Source: Gnetum montanum
Lineage: Eukaryota > Streptophyta > Gnetopsida > Gnetales > Gnetaceae
Assembly: GCA_015680685.1 (NCBI GenBank)
Contig: MNCI01002923.1
Location: 840,872 to 904,871, forward strand
Length of the DNA: 64,000 nucleotides
Direction of reading: 5' to 3'
In this document: positions 47,556 to 57,363 of the stretch, piece by piece
Layout of the letters: each line of letters opens with the position of its first letter
Position numbering within the stretch: position 1 is the stretch's first letter
Position numbers and translations under genes: made by a program
The notes under the pieces: model-generated
Databases searched by the model: none
What the model was told of the DNA's origin: nothing
Seen by the model: only the letters and a program-made list of their open reading frames with translations

Positions 47556-48005
47556 CGTTACGCTAAAGCCTGTTCTGATTGTCTTGGATATTGTTGGGGT
47601 TTTTTGTTGTATAAACCCCATCATCCCCAATGTCCCTCGCTCGCAAACGTGGTTGCAAGGGAAGGCCATATGGTTTCGACAAGGTGCGCTGGAGTTTCTG
47701 CAGTTCTTACTGTACAACTACAACATCATTGTATGGTTTGATTTGTCCGGTGATATTGCTGGTGCCATTCTAGAGCATTTGCTGGTGGGTTCTGCACAAG
47801 GGATTTTGGCCTTCTTGATAGACGGAGGCATCGATACCGGTCGTCCCGCAGACCGAGAACCCAGCGCCTAAGGTTTAAGGTGCTTAGATTGGATCTGGGA
47901 AATGGCCTAGTTCAGCTATTATGATGCATATAACACGCTGTTCATGGCTTGCCATGTCTCGACCTACTTCCAGAACCCACAAGGCACAGTGTACTACGTA
48001 GGCGA
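47556..48005 (+). other. Antisense gene exon 2: N-terminal and middle part of FCP1-like domain
   Basis: The acceptor is CTATACAG|C. The translation KPVLIVLDIVGVFCC matches motif I of plant FCP1/NIF-like phosphatases (usually VLDLNGLL). GKAIWFRQGALEFLQFL and IIVWFDLSGDIAGAILEHLL match the helix and the 'GVWSS' motif II region. NTLFMACHVSTYFQNPQGTV matches the 'NTLLLDDSPYKALLNP' motif III region. Two stops (TAA at 47869, TAG near 47911) lie in the less conserved middle. The donor is GGCGA|GTAAGC. Confidence 0.65.
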
Positions 48006-48139
48006 GTAAGCAAATTTCATTAACTGTATTGTTGTTATATGCCAATTATCTATGGTTTACAAAGTATAAGATAAACCTATGTGCGAAGTGTAAGATAAAC
48101 CTATGTGGTATGGTATAAGTTTTTTATTCATGACAACAG

Positions 48140-48393
48140 GTTAGTTGGAGATGGAGATACGTTATCATGGGCTGAAATGGCAATAATGGCATTCACCTCA
48201 ACTAACAATGTACGCGCTGGTGTGCTGGGGCAGATTGGCTACGACATGCGTGAGTGCCCCACCTACTATGCTGACTCTTTTGAGAATTGCTAGAGACTCG
48301 GGTGGCTACATGATGACTGGACCCTGGATCCGCCCCTCACCGTTGAGGATGTGCAGAGGAACCTTTCACCATTTCCTTTGCTGTTTGGACCTG
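48140..48393 (+). other. Antisense gene exon 3: end of FCP1-like domain
   Basis: The acceptor is CAACAG|G. It begins LVGDGDTLSWAEMAIMAFTS then TNNVRAGV, matching the end of FCP1-like domains (GGDLRVYLERLAMAEDVQ). A stop (TAG) at 48291 is followed by GWLHDDWTLDPPLTVEDVQR. The donor is CCTG|GTAAGA, a strong consensus. Confidence 0.65.
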
Positions 48394-48491
48394 GTAAGAC
48401 TACTGTATATTGGATTATTGCATAGTGTAGTTGTGATTTGTGAGCATTGCGTAATAGTATTTTCGTTTGATTTATGTTTTACATTGTTCAG

Positions 48492-49862
48492 TTAGGGAAT
48501 CCCGAGAGATTACCCTTACGATTTCCGGCCGCCAGGTGAATACCATCCTTTTCCGCTATGGCGACATCAAGGATGCCCAACGCTGGCTCAGCCACGTGGC
48601 GGCCCCAGTTGCAGTCACAACCAAGATCCAAGGAGCGGAGCTAATGCATCTATTTTTAGCTGCAACTCCTGATGTCCCTGCCAATGAAATGCTGACCCTG
48701 GTTAACTCCTTCAACGAAAAGGTAGAGTGTTTTTGCACGTGCGTGCATCACGTACATGTAAGTTTTGACATTGACGCTCAGCTCTTTGAAGACCTTTTTG
48801 GCATCCCCTTGGACATCCTTCCCATAGATGAGAAGGTGAAGAGGAGTCTCAACTTCCAGAGGTGGCTGGAGGAGTGGGTAAGGGTCCCGAAAGAGCCTAA
48901 AGGGTTTCCTTGCGAAAGATTCAAAATGGGCATTGTCAAGACAATTTATCCCCTTTTCCGGGCCCGGACCTTCCCCAAAATGCTCTCGCAATGGAAGTTC
49001 TTTTCCATAGAGCAGACCCGTATTATGCGGGAGGTTCTAGAGGAAGGGACCCGGTTCAATTGGGCAAGCTATTTTGCTAAGGGGCTATGTAATGAGATGA
49101 TCAAGCTTTGCAAGAAACTTGAGTCTCATTTCAATGTGCATTACGCCTTCTTCATAGCTTGCCTTCAGCGTTTTGCTGAGTTTCTGGTCATCCAAAGGAA
49201 TGGGATTTGGGTGCAGCAAGACCGAGACCAGCTGTCCAAACCTTGGATTACCCATATCCTCAGCACTACCCGTGGGTAGGATCCATTGGAAGGCATTGGG
49301 GAGTCACTACCTATAACGACCAAAGGGTTGGCAGCGTCTCGGCTGCGAGGCCCCGACAGTGTAGGTGGGATAATGCCTACTTACCCTGGCGATGCCTCAC
49401 GGGGGAAATGCCTAGTGACAGAAATTGTGGAACCTGCAGCTCAGAGAAAGAGGCTTCGTATAACCAAGGCCTCTGCAGAGCCTGGGAGCGGCGCCGGCCG
49501 GACTGTAGCGGTCAGAATTCAGCGGAGTAAGCCTCTGCCTAGTACACGTGAAGGAGATGTATTGAAAACTGTATTACGCAATGTTTATTTAGAAAATTTG
49601 GAATGATATACTAAGAGTATTGTGATGTAACCAGTGAAAATTACAGAGCAGCTAACCCCTGAAACAGGGGCAGTGGTACTAAGTCATGGGGAAGGGGCCC
49701 CAGTTTTGGAAGAAGAGGCCCCAGTTGTTAGCATGAGCTGCGCACAGACCCTGGTGCGTGAGGCGGCCCCACCTGCTAGAACCAGCAACGCACAGACTCA
49801 TGTGCGTAAAGAGAAAAAGGAGGTGGAAGATGTTGGCGAAGTCACAATTGTCACCGGTAGAG
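48492..49862 (+). other. Antisense gene exon 4: large unrecognised domain
   Basis: The acceptor is TTGTTCAG|TT. It is open for 262 codons to a TAG at 49277. Landmarks are REITLTISGRQVNTILFRYG, HVSFDIDAQLFEDLFGIPLD, PCERFKMGIVKTIYPLFRAR and FNWASYFAKGLCNEMIKLCK. The fold looks mainly helical. I do not recognise the family with confidence; it faintly recalls the mobile-type domains found in plant transposon-associated proteins. After two more stops (TGA 49604, TAA near 49628) the frame continues through an Ala/Pro/Glu-rich part with the basic patch QRKRLRITK. The donor is either GAG|GTAATG (used here) or ACCG|GTAGAG six bases earlier; both keep the frame. Confidence 0.6.
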
Positions 49863-49932
49863 GTAATGAGCGTGTTAGAAATTTTGTAGAATTCTGTTAA
49901 TAATGAAAGTTTCTAACTTGATTATGCTACAG

Positions 49933-50061
49933 GAGAAGAGGATGTATCCACGTCTATTGCCATGGGCAGAGCGTGGAGAGACTTTCCTGACAAGTTTGCC
50001 TTCATGGAAGGCATTGTTAGTGACATGATCGAGCGCCTAGAGTGCGTCAAACCTGGAGTTG
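49933..50061 (+). other. Antisense gene exon 5
   Basis: Acceptor CTACAG|GA and donor GTTG|GTACGT. Its 43 codons contain no stops: EEDVSTSIAMGRAWRDFPDK followed by FAFMEGIVSDMIERLE. It is short, charged and probably helical. Confidence 0.6.
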
Positions 50062-50144
50062 GTACGTTATGGTTATAGTAAGTTTCTGATATTACACAGT
50101 GGTAATGTGTCACCAACATTGATAATTTTTATTTTTTCTGTTAG

Positions 50145-50962
50145 AAGCTCGCCTTCAATGGGATCTCACGGAGCCCATTGAGTTGGACACAGTGGAGCCT
50201 CCATCTGATGGGGCAGCCATGCCATGTCACATTTATGAGAAAATGAATAAATGTGCATTATGCTCGACACGCTCCTTATGGGAAAGTAAGGGCGTAAATG
50301 AGACCTTCTGGAAAAGGCTGCAGAAGTCAGAGCAGAGGGCGGAGTCTCTGGCCAAAGAGGTCGGAGACCTAAGATCGTGATGCAAATTCCTACAAGCGCG
50401 GGAGACGGGGGATGAAGACTGGCATACCGCTGTTATCGACTACTCCCGTTATTGAACCACCATCAAAAATAGCATATAGACCAGTCTAGCGTTGGTAGAG
50501 TAGTGGATGCAAATAGAGCTCCTAGCTCAGAAAAGCGAGGATTGGAGGGATTATTGTGCATGTGTGCAAGAGTGGGGGCAGAAGGAGAAAGACCACAAAC
50601 ATCTGTATAAGTGAGAAAGCATCGCTTATCGTAAACTTTATCATGATTCTGCCGTCAAAGCCCAATCCCTGGAAGTCTTCCTGGACGTCATCGGAGCATC
50701 AGAAGCCTTCGAGAAATTTGAAGAGCAGGTGACTCTAAGTGTGTCCCTGGAAAGGGAGATGACTCTCCCTGGGGGCCAAACTACAATCCCTACATTCTTC
50801 CCTAACCCACCTCGCTGGACTAGCATGGAGAAAGGGAAGGTGAAGGCTAGAGCTGCCTTGGGAGAGGATGTGTGGTCAGATCTAACGGAGGAAGAGATTA
50901 TGAAGTGCCTGTGGGCTGGTGTGTATAAGCTTCCCTTTGCTGCGGAAGCAGGGCCATCGTGA
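50145..50962 (+). other. Antisense gene exon 6: coiled-coil region
   Basis: Acceptor TCTGTTAG|AA. It contains FWKRLQKSEQRAESLAKEVG, typical coiled-coil composition, and later SLEVFLDVIGASEAFEKFEE. Six stops (three TGA before the end, two TAG, and a TGA abutting the donor GTAAGT at 50963). There are no frameshifts in 272 codons. The last TGA is one transition from CGA. Confidence 0.55.
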
Positions 50963-51038
50963 GTAAGTTTATACATGACTAAATCTAGAAAGTTTCGACT
51001 GTGTTGCCTATTCTAACTTTGATGTTATTCATATTTAG

Positions 51039-51272
51039 GTACCAGAAGAGGATAGGGAAGACGAGGAAGCTGATGAACTAGTATAAGAGGAAGAACGCAG
51101 TGATGAAGAGCGTTCTCCTATGGAGTTAGTGCCGGAGCAAAGACCTCATGAAGAGGAAATTCTTCATGAAAGAATACTTCCCAGAAATGACAGTCCACTA
51201 GAGGATGATCCATTAGGGCTAGATCCAAACTTAAGAGATACTGGTGATAGTGGCAGTAGAGGAGATGCGTAA
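51039..51272 (+). other. Antisense gene exon 7: acidic C-terminus
   Basis: Acceptor CATATTTAG|G. The frame (VPEEDREDEEADELV, stop, EEERSDEERSPMEL) is strongly acidic and ends GDSGSRGDA with TAA at 51270. It is in phase with exon 6. Confidence 0.6.
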
Positions 51273-51467
51273 TTATGGTTTACGCATAGTTTTATTGATG
51301 TGAAGTCAAGTATTGTTTGATGAATGACTGAAAAGACGTGCTATGAGACCTGGTGGTTGTTTCAAATGTCAATTAATTTGTTTTTTTTGTCTTTTATGTT
51401 TTTATCTGCAAAGCGTGAGCATAATTGTTAAGGATTTTTCCTAAGTTATAATGATAGAATGTAATGG

Positions 51468-51720
51468 CTAGTTTAATGCCATCGTGGGCCATCATATGAT
51501 TCTACGTAAACTAGAGAATAGTTTAAGGCCATTGCGGGCCGTCACAAGCATTTGCGTAATTTGAGAACTAGTTTTAGGCCATTGCGTGCCTCGGCTAGTT
51601 TAAGGCCATTGCGGGCCATCTGCGTTACGTAGAAAAAGTGTAAATGATGATAGTACACAATTCTGTGTAACTAGTTTAAGGCCATTGTAGGCCAACTAGT
51701 TTAAGGCTGTTGCGGGCCAT
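51468..51720 (+). repeat. Tandem array beside the antisense gene
   Basis: Six copies of CTAGTTTAAGGCCATTGCGG followed by GCC, spaced 23-80 bases apart, in the 200-450 bases after the antisense gene's stop. It belongs to the same family as the array at 42968-43437. Confidence 0.8.
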
Positions 51721-51947
51721 ATACGTAATACAGCAAGCGTAAACAATACTGTATACAATTTTGCATAATTATGCTAAGGTGATCAGAAAACGTGAATATC
51801 ATGCGTATGAGAAATATAATAGCGTGAAAAAAAATGACAAGCGTAAAAATTGAAAACGAATGTAACGTAAAAATGTATGAAATAAAACTACTAAGTATGA
51901 GCCGCGATAACTTGCCAAGACATGATGACGTGCGCAAAAGCCATTGT
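51721..51947. other. AT-rich gap with scattered GCGTA motifs
   Basis: No gene is seen. Several GCGTAA motifs occur between 51730 and 51965 (for example AAGCGTAAAC and ATGCGTATGAG), similar to the LTR cluster. Confidence 0.5.
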
Positions 51948-52760
51948 TCAACCATTAATACGCAATTGTCTCTTAATAGCCTTTGTGTTGAGCATTGCAT
52001 AAGGGAGAGAGGATTTATGATCTAACTCCTCTACACTACCATTCGGAAATGGCAGGTTGGCCCAGGCTAGACTATCATCATTGATGTCGGTTTGTTGAGG
52101 GGTTTGGAGATGGGTCTGATCATCAGTTGTTTCTATCTCCGAACCCCATTCTTCTTCAATGTTACTGACTGTCCTGGGGGTGATTTCATCACCGTGTATC
52201 ACGACCTCCCCTCTAGCATAGGGTAGGTGTATCTCTTGGTGTATCGGTGATGAAACCGCCCTCAGCTGGGCTAACCACGACCTCCCCAAGATCAAGTTGA
52301 ACCCTAGCATCTCCTCGACAACTAAGAAGGTGGTGTCTATTGGGAATTGATCCCCCACCACAAACTCGATACACACTATCCCCTTAACTTGAACCCATGC
52401 CCCGTTGAACGATTTTATGCATGATGTCGTCATGGGAGTGATTTGGTCGACCAGTCCCAACCTATCCACGATAGAATAGGGAATGACGTTGGTAGTTGTG
52501 CCATCGTCCACGTGCACTCTTCGGATCCGGTATTGACTGACCTGGATAGTGATGAATAAAGGTTCAGTTATGACCTGACCTTTCTCAGGATCGTCTTTAA
52601 TAGACTCATCATGAAAGGTCAGCGAGTTAGGCCTAGATTGCTTAGCTTCGAAAGGAAACATGACAGCATGTATCGCTTCCTCCTCTGCTGGCAAGCTTTC
52701 ATCCACTGATATGGATGCCAGCATGTGAACCATAGCCTCACGGTGTTCTCGAGATGTCAT
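51948..52760 (-). pseudogene. Protease of element T
   Basis: An open 270-codon stretch contains IRRVHVDDGTTTNVIPYSIV (active site, here D-D-G), then WVQVKGIVCIEFVVGDQFPI and MLGFNLILGRSWLAQLRAV. These are typical of Tat proteases. It is in the same frame as gag (52760 and 54749 differ by a multiple of three). It ends LNTKAIKRQLRING with a stop at the border of the candidate intron. The active site D-S/T-G is altered, so activity is doubtful. Confidence 0.82.
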
Positions 52761-55727
52761 AAGCAGGTCATAAAGGCTCAGCGTTATGTTTTTTTGTTTG
52801 AGAGCCTATTTGACTTGTGTAAATGCGTCGAGGAGGTCCTTCTCTCGGCTGGGTTGTTTGTCTCCCTTGTCCTCTTCCATTCGGCCCAAGAGATGGATCT
52901 CTCAAGCTGGACCAGTGTCAGTCGAAGGGTTGCTCTTTTTCTTGCCAAGGGAAGGTGGCTTTGTTTCTGCGCCTTTGTCCTGTTTCTGAGGCAGAGACGA
53001 AGGCACAGAGGCCAAGGGCCTAGGCTTGAGGAAGCCGAGCGTAAAATGGTCTTTCGTTGCGTTAACTGATGCATCCTCTCCTCTTTGTTTGGGAGGCAAT
53101 GGTTAGCTATTTTTACTAGAGGTCTACCCCTGTGTGAGAGGAGCAGCCTATGGTTTTGGTGCCCTGATAATGAAGGGTGCCCTAGGCCTGGGCGCAGACG
53201 AAGCCATGGCTTAACTGTTGCTACGTGACTGAGGGTGTATCTGAGAAGGTGCCTATATAATGAAGGGCGGCCTCGAGACCCCACTGGCTGCCGATCAAAT
53301 GGTTGCCCCCCTTTGTGAGCTGGCGAGCACACGCAAAATAAAAGGCTGTTTTGGTGGCCTCTTCTGCTCACTGTCCATACTCACCACATTGATTGTATAA
53401 GGAGTGTTGTTTGCGTTCAACGGGTCCTTATATACATGCAATGTTTGGTTTTCTGGGCACGTCGGATTACTGCCGTTTAGTTTTAAATGACCTTTGTCGA
53501 TCATGCATTGAATATCGTTCTTCAACGCCTAGCAGTAATCCGTGTTGTGACCACATAGCTGATGGTAGTCACAGAAACGATCCAGCCTGAAAGATCTTGG
53601 AACTGGTGGTTTGTTAGGTAAGGCTAAAGAAGGGTTCTTCAGCAGTTCACAGTGACATCTATGATGCTTCAGAGCTTCCTCGGATACCTTCTTAGGTTGA
53701 ATGTATCTTGCCACTAACAGTTGTCTCAATAGTTTAGAATGTTTTACAGGCAAGGCCGCGTACTTTGAACGATCTTTATGCTCAAAGTTTGGTTTTGGCT
53801 GGGGGGAGCCTTCAGGTGCAGCTTTGTCTTGGCTAGTGTCGACACCAGCCGTGGTCTCAGGTGATGTTGTAGGTGCTTTCTTGGTCTTGTTCTTTTCACC
53901 TTCAGTCAGTGCAGCTACTGTCCTTGTCGCCGCCTTACCTTTGTCTTTGACCTTGTTGTGAGCATTCCTGTAGGCGACATACGCTGGGTCTTTGCTGGCC
54001 TCCACGGCATCTTGGATGCTTCTGACTTGAGCAAAAGCCTGGTGTAAAGAGTTGGGGGAAAGGTAGTACAGCTTTGACTTAATAAATTCATTGACTTCTA
54101 CTTTGAATATAGCCAATAGATGTGAGTCTGTGATTGGCTCGCGGATCTCATTCAAAGTAGCATTCCAACACTGTATGAACCTTTGGACTGGCTTGAGCGG
54201 GTCTTGTTTCATCCCCATGAGTTGATCCAACGTGACTTCCGACTTTAAGTTGCATTTGAAGCAGGTCACAAATTGGGTCAGTAGCTCTTCCAAGGTTGAG
54301 ATAGAAGAGTGTGGGAGGGATCTATACCAATCCAAAGCTTTCCCTATCATAGACATAGCAAAGACTTGGATAATCGTGTGTGGCCATTGTTGTAGCAACA
54401 AGGACTCAGATCTGAAGGTGACCATGTGAGTGTTGGGGTCTCCCTCCCCATTATACTTAGTAAAATGAGGGAGGGACATCCCTGGCGGTAATGACAGCAT
54501 TAGGACCGATGGACTAATAGGATCATCCTGGTAAAATTCCATGATCTGAATGGTATCAGAACCAGCGGCTTTGAGGCATCGAACCTCCTCGGTAAGAGTC
54601 TGGATAAGCTGGAAGGCCTGGTCTAGACCTGTTGACAGAGGTGTCTGTGCAAAAGGCATGGGAGGTTGGACTGGGAGTGCGGCGCTAGGGAATGGAAATG
54701 ACGGAAGAGGTTGACTGGCTGCTGGTGGGGTGGGGATCCCTGCAGGCAAGGGGGCCTGTGAAGAACACCACCCACTGGTTTGTGAAGAGAGGTTAGCTGC
54801 CGCCTACTGCGCAAGATAAGGGTTGGGATACTGCGGGACCACCTGTGGAGCCTGTGTTGCAGGTGCAACCGAGGGCTGCACACCATATACTGCAGACTGG
54901 CTATATTGCGCTGCAGGGTTGGCCCAATGACTTGCGGCAGGTTCTTAGATGTATGTTTGTGGCTGAATGGCTGCAGTGATCTATTGAGTTGGAGTGGGCA
55001 GGAGTGATAAAGTCTGCGCCAGGCGCGTTGTTGATATAGTGTGGGGTTGGATTTGTGGAATGAAATGGGGTGCGGTGGTTGCTGGAACCACTACCGAAAT
55101 GCTGAGTACACGAGGTGATGAAACCGCCCCTGTGTTATTGTGAGGTATTTGTACTTGCAGCCCAGACGGCTGCACAGTGGCTTGTGGAATAACAGGGATA
55201 TGCATCTGTGTGGTCATGGGAAGGTTAAGAGGGGCGGCTTCTCCATTGAGTAAGAATGATGGATTTACGTAAGTATGGGGGCTCAGAGTGTGGAATGAGT
55301 GCTCGGAATAGGCTGCAAACTCATCATCTTCTTCCTCCCCATTCTGAGGTTCCATCATAGCCTGTGCAGCTTGGCTCTTGGCCATGACCAGCTGTGTTAT
55401 AATTTCATGTTGATGTTCGGTCAAAGGAATGATGTCGTAGGCTATTGGTTTGAAATCGTAACCCCCTCAGTGGATCATTTCGAAATTCTGCTTCGCCTCG
55501 ATTTTGGCTCGGCTAAGGGCAAGCTTTGCCTGGATCTTGACGTAGATGAAATTGTATTCCTTAGGGTTTATGACGGTAAATGTAGGATCTTTCCCCTGCA
55601 GTCTCAGTGACCGACGTGATGGTCCTGCTGCACCAGGAGCTGGTCTGGTGACAGTGATAGGGTTCACAGATGTGGCACCCAAATCGGTAGGGACCATGGC
55701 GATTGTGGTTGTGTAAAAGGAATCCAT
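52761..55727 (-). pseudogene. gag of element T
   Basis: One frame runs from an ATG at 55727 (MDSFYTTTIAMVPTDLGATS) to protease, with a handful of stops. The middle 406-codon open stretch (54749-53529) has a Pro-rich start, then LPPGMSLPHFTKYNGEGDPN and THMVTFRSESLLLQQW, MSMIGKALDWYRSLPHSSIS and GMKQDPLKPVQRFIQCWNAT. These are hallmarks of plant gypsy gag. The nucleocapsid-like motif FCDYHQLCGHNTDYC lies just before a stop at 53529. It would form the element's particle. At about 990 codons it is long, as in Ogre-like elements with extended N-termini. Confidence 0.85.
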
Positions 55728-55948
55728 TGATCAAAGCGATTAACGATGACTGATAACAGGATCTAAAAGATGGCTGGCAATAAGATCGCAAATAGGATTT
55801 CTACCCTCTAGGATTCCAAAGGAATCGTTCTTGAGATCGATCTACACCACATGATTTACCGTTTAACTTCCCTGGAGGTATTACGTTTACGATTTTGGGT
55901 ATAGATCACTAATAGGGCTACCCGAAAAATATGGATCGGAGCCTAGCA

Positions 55949-55967
55949 GGCCCTCCTTCTAGCGCCA
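55949..55967 (-). other. Primer-binding site of element T
   Basis: Reverse complement TGGCGCTAGAAGGAGGGCC lies six bases from the LTR end. The TGG start and position fit a tRNA primer site, but I do not assign the tRNA. It differs clearly from the tRNA-Asp site of the other family. Confidence 0.65.
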
Positions 55968-55973
55968 GAAAAC

Positions 55974-57363
55974 TGTAACAATGGAAAATGTTGGTAGTTG
56001 GAAAATACCAAACAAAATTCCGTGTACATAGTTTTGACCATGGATCCGCGTGAGGGCTATGCTGGAAAAACGAATCCGCGGCGTCCTGAACGATCTTGTC
56101 GATCAGACAGGGACTTACTAATCAGTAAAACGATGGAGATTGTGAATATTTCATGGATTGATTTGATTTCTATGGATCACAAAATGAGGGGAAAACAACG
56201 TAGATGAATTATAACGATGATAACGCTAAACACGATAAGAAGAGACTAACACGAGAGAAACGCATGGTTTCAAGATCTATGCTTTAACTTGAAGAATGTA
56301 TATTTTGTATATCACGTTACAATGGGGAGACCCTGATTACTTGATGTAAAGCAAGCATAAAAAAACAAGAAAACTATCCAAGCAGAAGTCCGATCTACCT
56401 CGTAGGTCAAAGATGGGATGCAAGGAAGGTCAAGTTCTGACGTCTATCTATCAATTGTTTCTGACCAATAGAGCCTGCAAACCGTGCAAGATGATCTTGC
56501 GATCTCTGATCTACTTCTTTCACCTTAGGTAGCTTCTGCTTAGAACTGCCAATGATTGCTGGTGGAGAAAGTTGTGTCTTCCCCAAAAGAACGATTGCTC
56601 TTACTGCCGATGCTCAAGCGAACTGTGCTCTGTCTCTGCTAGAAGATGATGCTGTCAACAATTGCCAAAGTGCTGCTCTCTATGTCTCTACTCAAAGTGA
56701 TAAGTGCTCCAATGCTCAGAAAAATGCCCTTGTCTCTTTGATTTGCCAACCGATGACTTTGTATTTTTGTCAACTGGGGTATTTGTAGGCTGCGACGTCC
56801 TGTGGAAAAGGCGTAACCCTGATGGCGTGTGTCCCGAACGTTTCAGGTACCATTCACCTGCCTAACTGATTCCGTCGCGTTAAATGGAAACATACACTAT
56901 TTGCACTTTGGCCAAAGCTGCTTCATGATTACGCACAATACACTCATCAATGTATTGCGCGTATGGACAATAAATGCGTAACTGCTTTGAGAATGATGCA
57001 TCAAGCTATTTATGCTTATTTACGCAGCGGAGCATAGTGAAGCGTAAAATGACCAAATTGATGACAAATTACGCGGATGTACGCTGCGTAGCATAACTAG
57101 CATAAAATGATTAGTTTGCAAAAAAGAAGAGCCGATTTGTTGCACTTTTTACGCTAAGCATCATCACGCAATATTACGTAATGTAGCGTAAAAACAGAAA
57201 ACATAGTAAAGTCTGGGATCTGCAAAGGAAATCAAAGACTTGATGCTACGTGCCTCTTTGTCTTGCTCTGCCTTGTTCTCCCTTCTATAATTCTATTATG
57301 TGCTCTCGCCTGAATTGCGAATTTTTTCCTGAGGCCGACTCGCAGTTTTTTCACGGTGTTTCA
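55974..57363 (-). repeat. 5' LTR of element T
   Basis: It is 1,390 bp, without the artificial duplications seen in its partner. It starts TGTAACAATGG and ends CGGTGTTTCA on the + strand. It shares the GCGTA/TACGC cluster (about 56930-57192) and the TATA-like box (56780-56787) with 40356-41832. Confidence 0.9.

Larger units (their letters stand above)
47166..51272 (+). pseudogene. Seven-exon antisense gene inside element T
   Basis: Exons: 47166-47284, 47556-48005, 48140-48393, 48492-49862, 49933-50061, 50145-50962, 51039-51272. All six introns start GT and end AG, and the phase is preserved at every junction. The lengths sum to 3,375 nt, giving 1,125 codons ending in TAA. About 14 in-frame stops occur, but not one frameshift. 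The product would have a basic start (MAPKIKRKNAK), an FCP1/NIF-like HAD phosphatase domain (exons 2-3), an unrecognised domain (exon 4), a basic Lys/Arg patch (QRKRLRI), a coiled coil (exon 6) and an acidic tail (exon 7). It runs opposite to T's gag-pol, between protease and RT. It is either a host gene captured with its introns or a long-standing extra gene of this retrotransposon group. The exon structure is well supported; the function is unknown. Confidence 0.75.
46753..51947 (-). other. Interval between protease and RT of T: candidate Ogre-type intron
   Basis: Protease ends at 51948 and RT coding begins near 46752, in a different frame and 5.2 kb apart. On the element strand the end of this interval reads CATCTTCCTCCTAATCATTT, then a TTTTGTAG acceptor, and the first codons after it (GGC AGA AGG) are in phase with RT. 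Ogre elements are known to splice out an intron at this position. I could not identify a convincing donor near 51950. The interval contains the antisense gene. Confidence 0.5.
40356..57363 (-). mobile_element. Element T: 17-kb Tat/Ogre-like Ty3/gypsy retrotransposon with antisense spliced gene
   Basis: Two LTRs (40356-41832, 55974-57363) are flanked by a perfect AGCAC duplication (40351-40355, 57364-57368). Reading right to left, the order is 5' LTR, primer site, gag-protease in one frame (55727-51948), a 5.2-kb interval with an antisense multi-exon gene, RT, RNase H, a second RNase H, integrase, non-coding DNA with a repeat array, polypurine tract and 3' LTR. The dual RNase H and the RT motifs place it in the Tat lineage; the size and PR-RT split suggest the Ogre group. 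It is visibly richer in GC and CpG than its host element B, and its LTRs differ mainly by transitions, so it is the youngest insertion here. Confidence 0.9.

Noticed and set aside
52784-53371. A 195-codon Arg/Pro/Ser-rich frame on the reverse strand
   Set aside because: It is out of frame with the gag-protease frame, which continues through the same bases with family motifs on either side.
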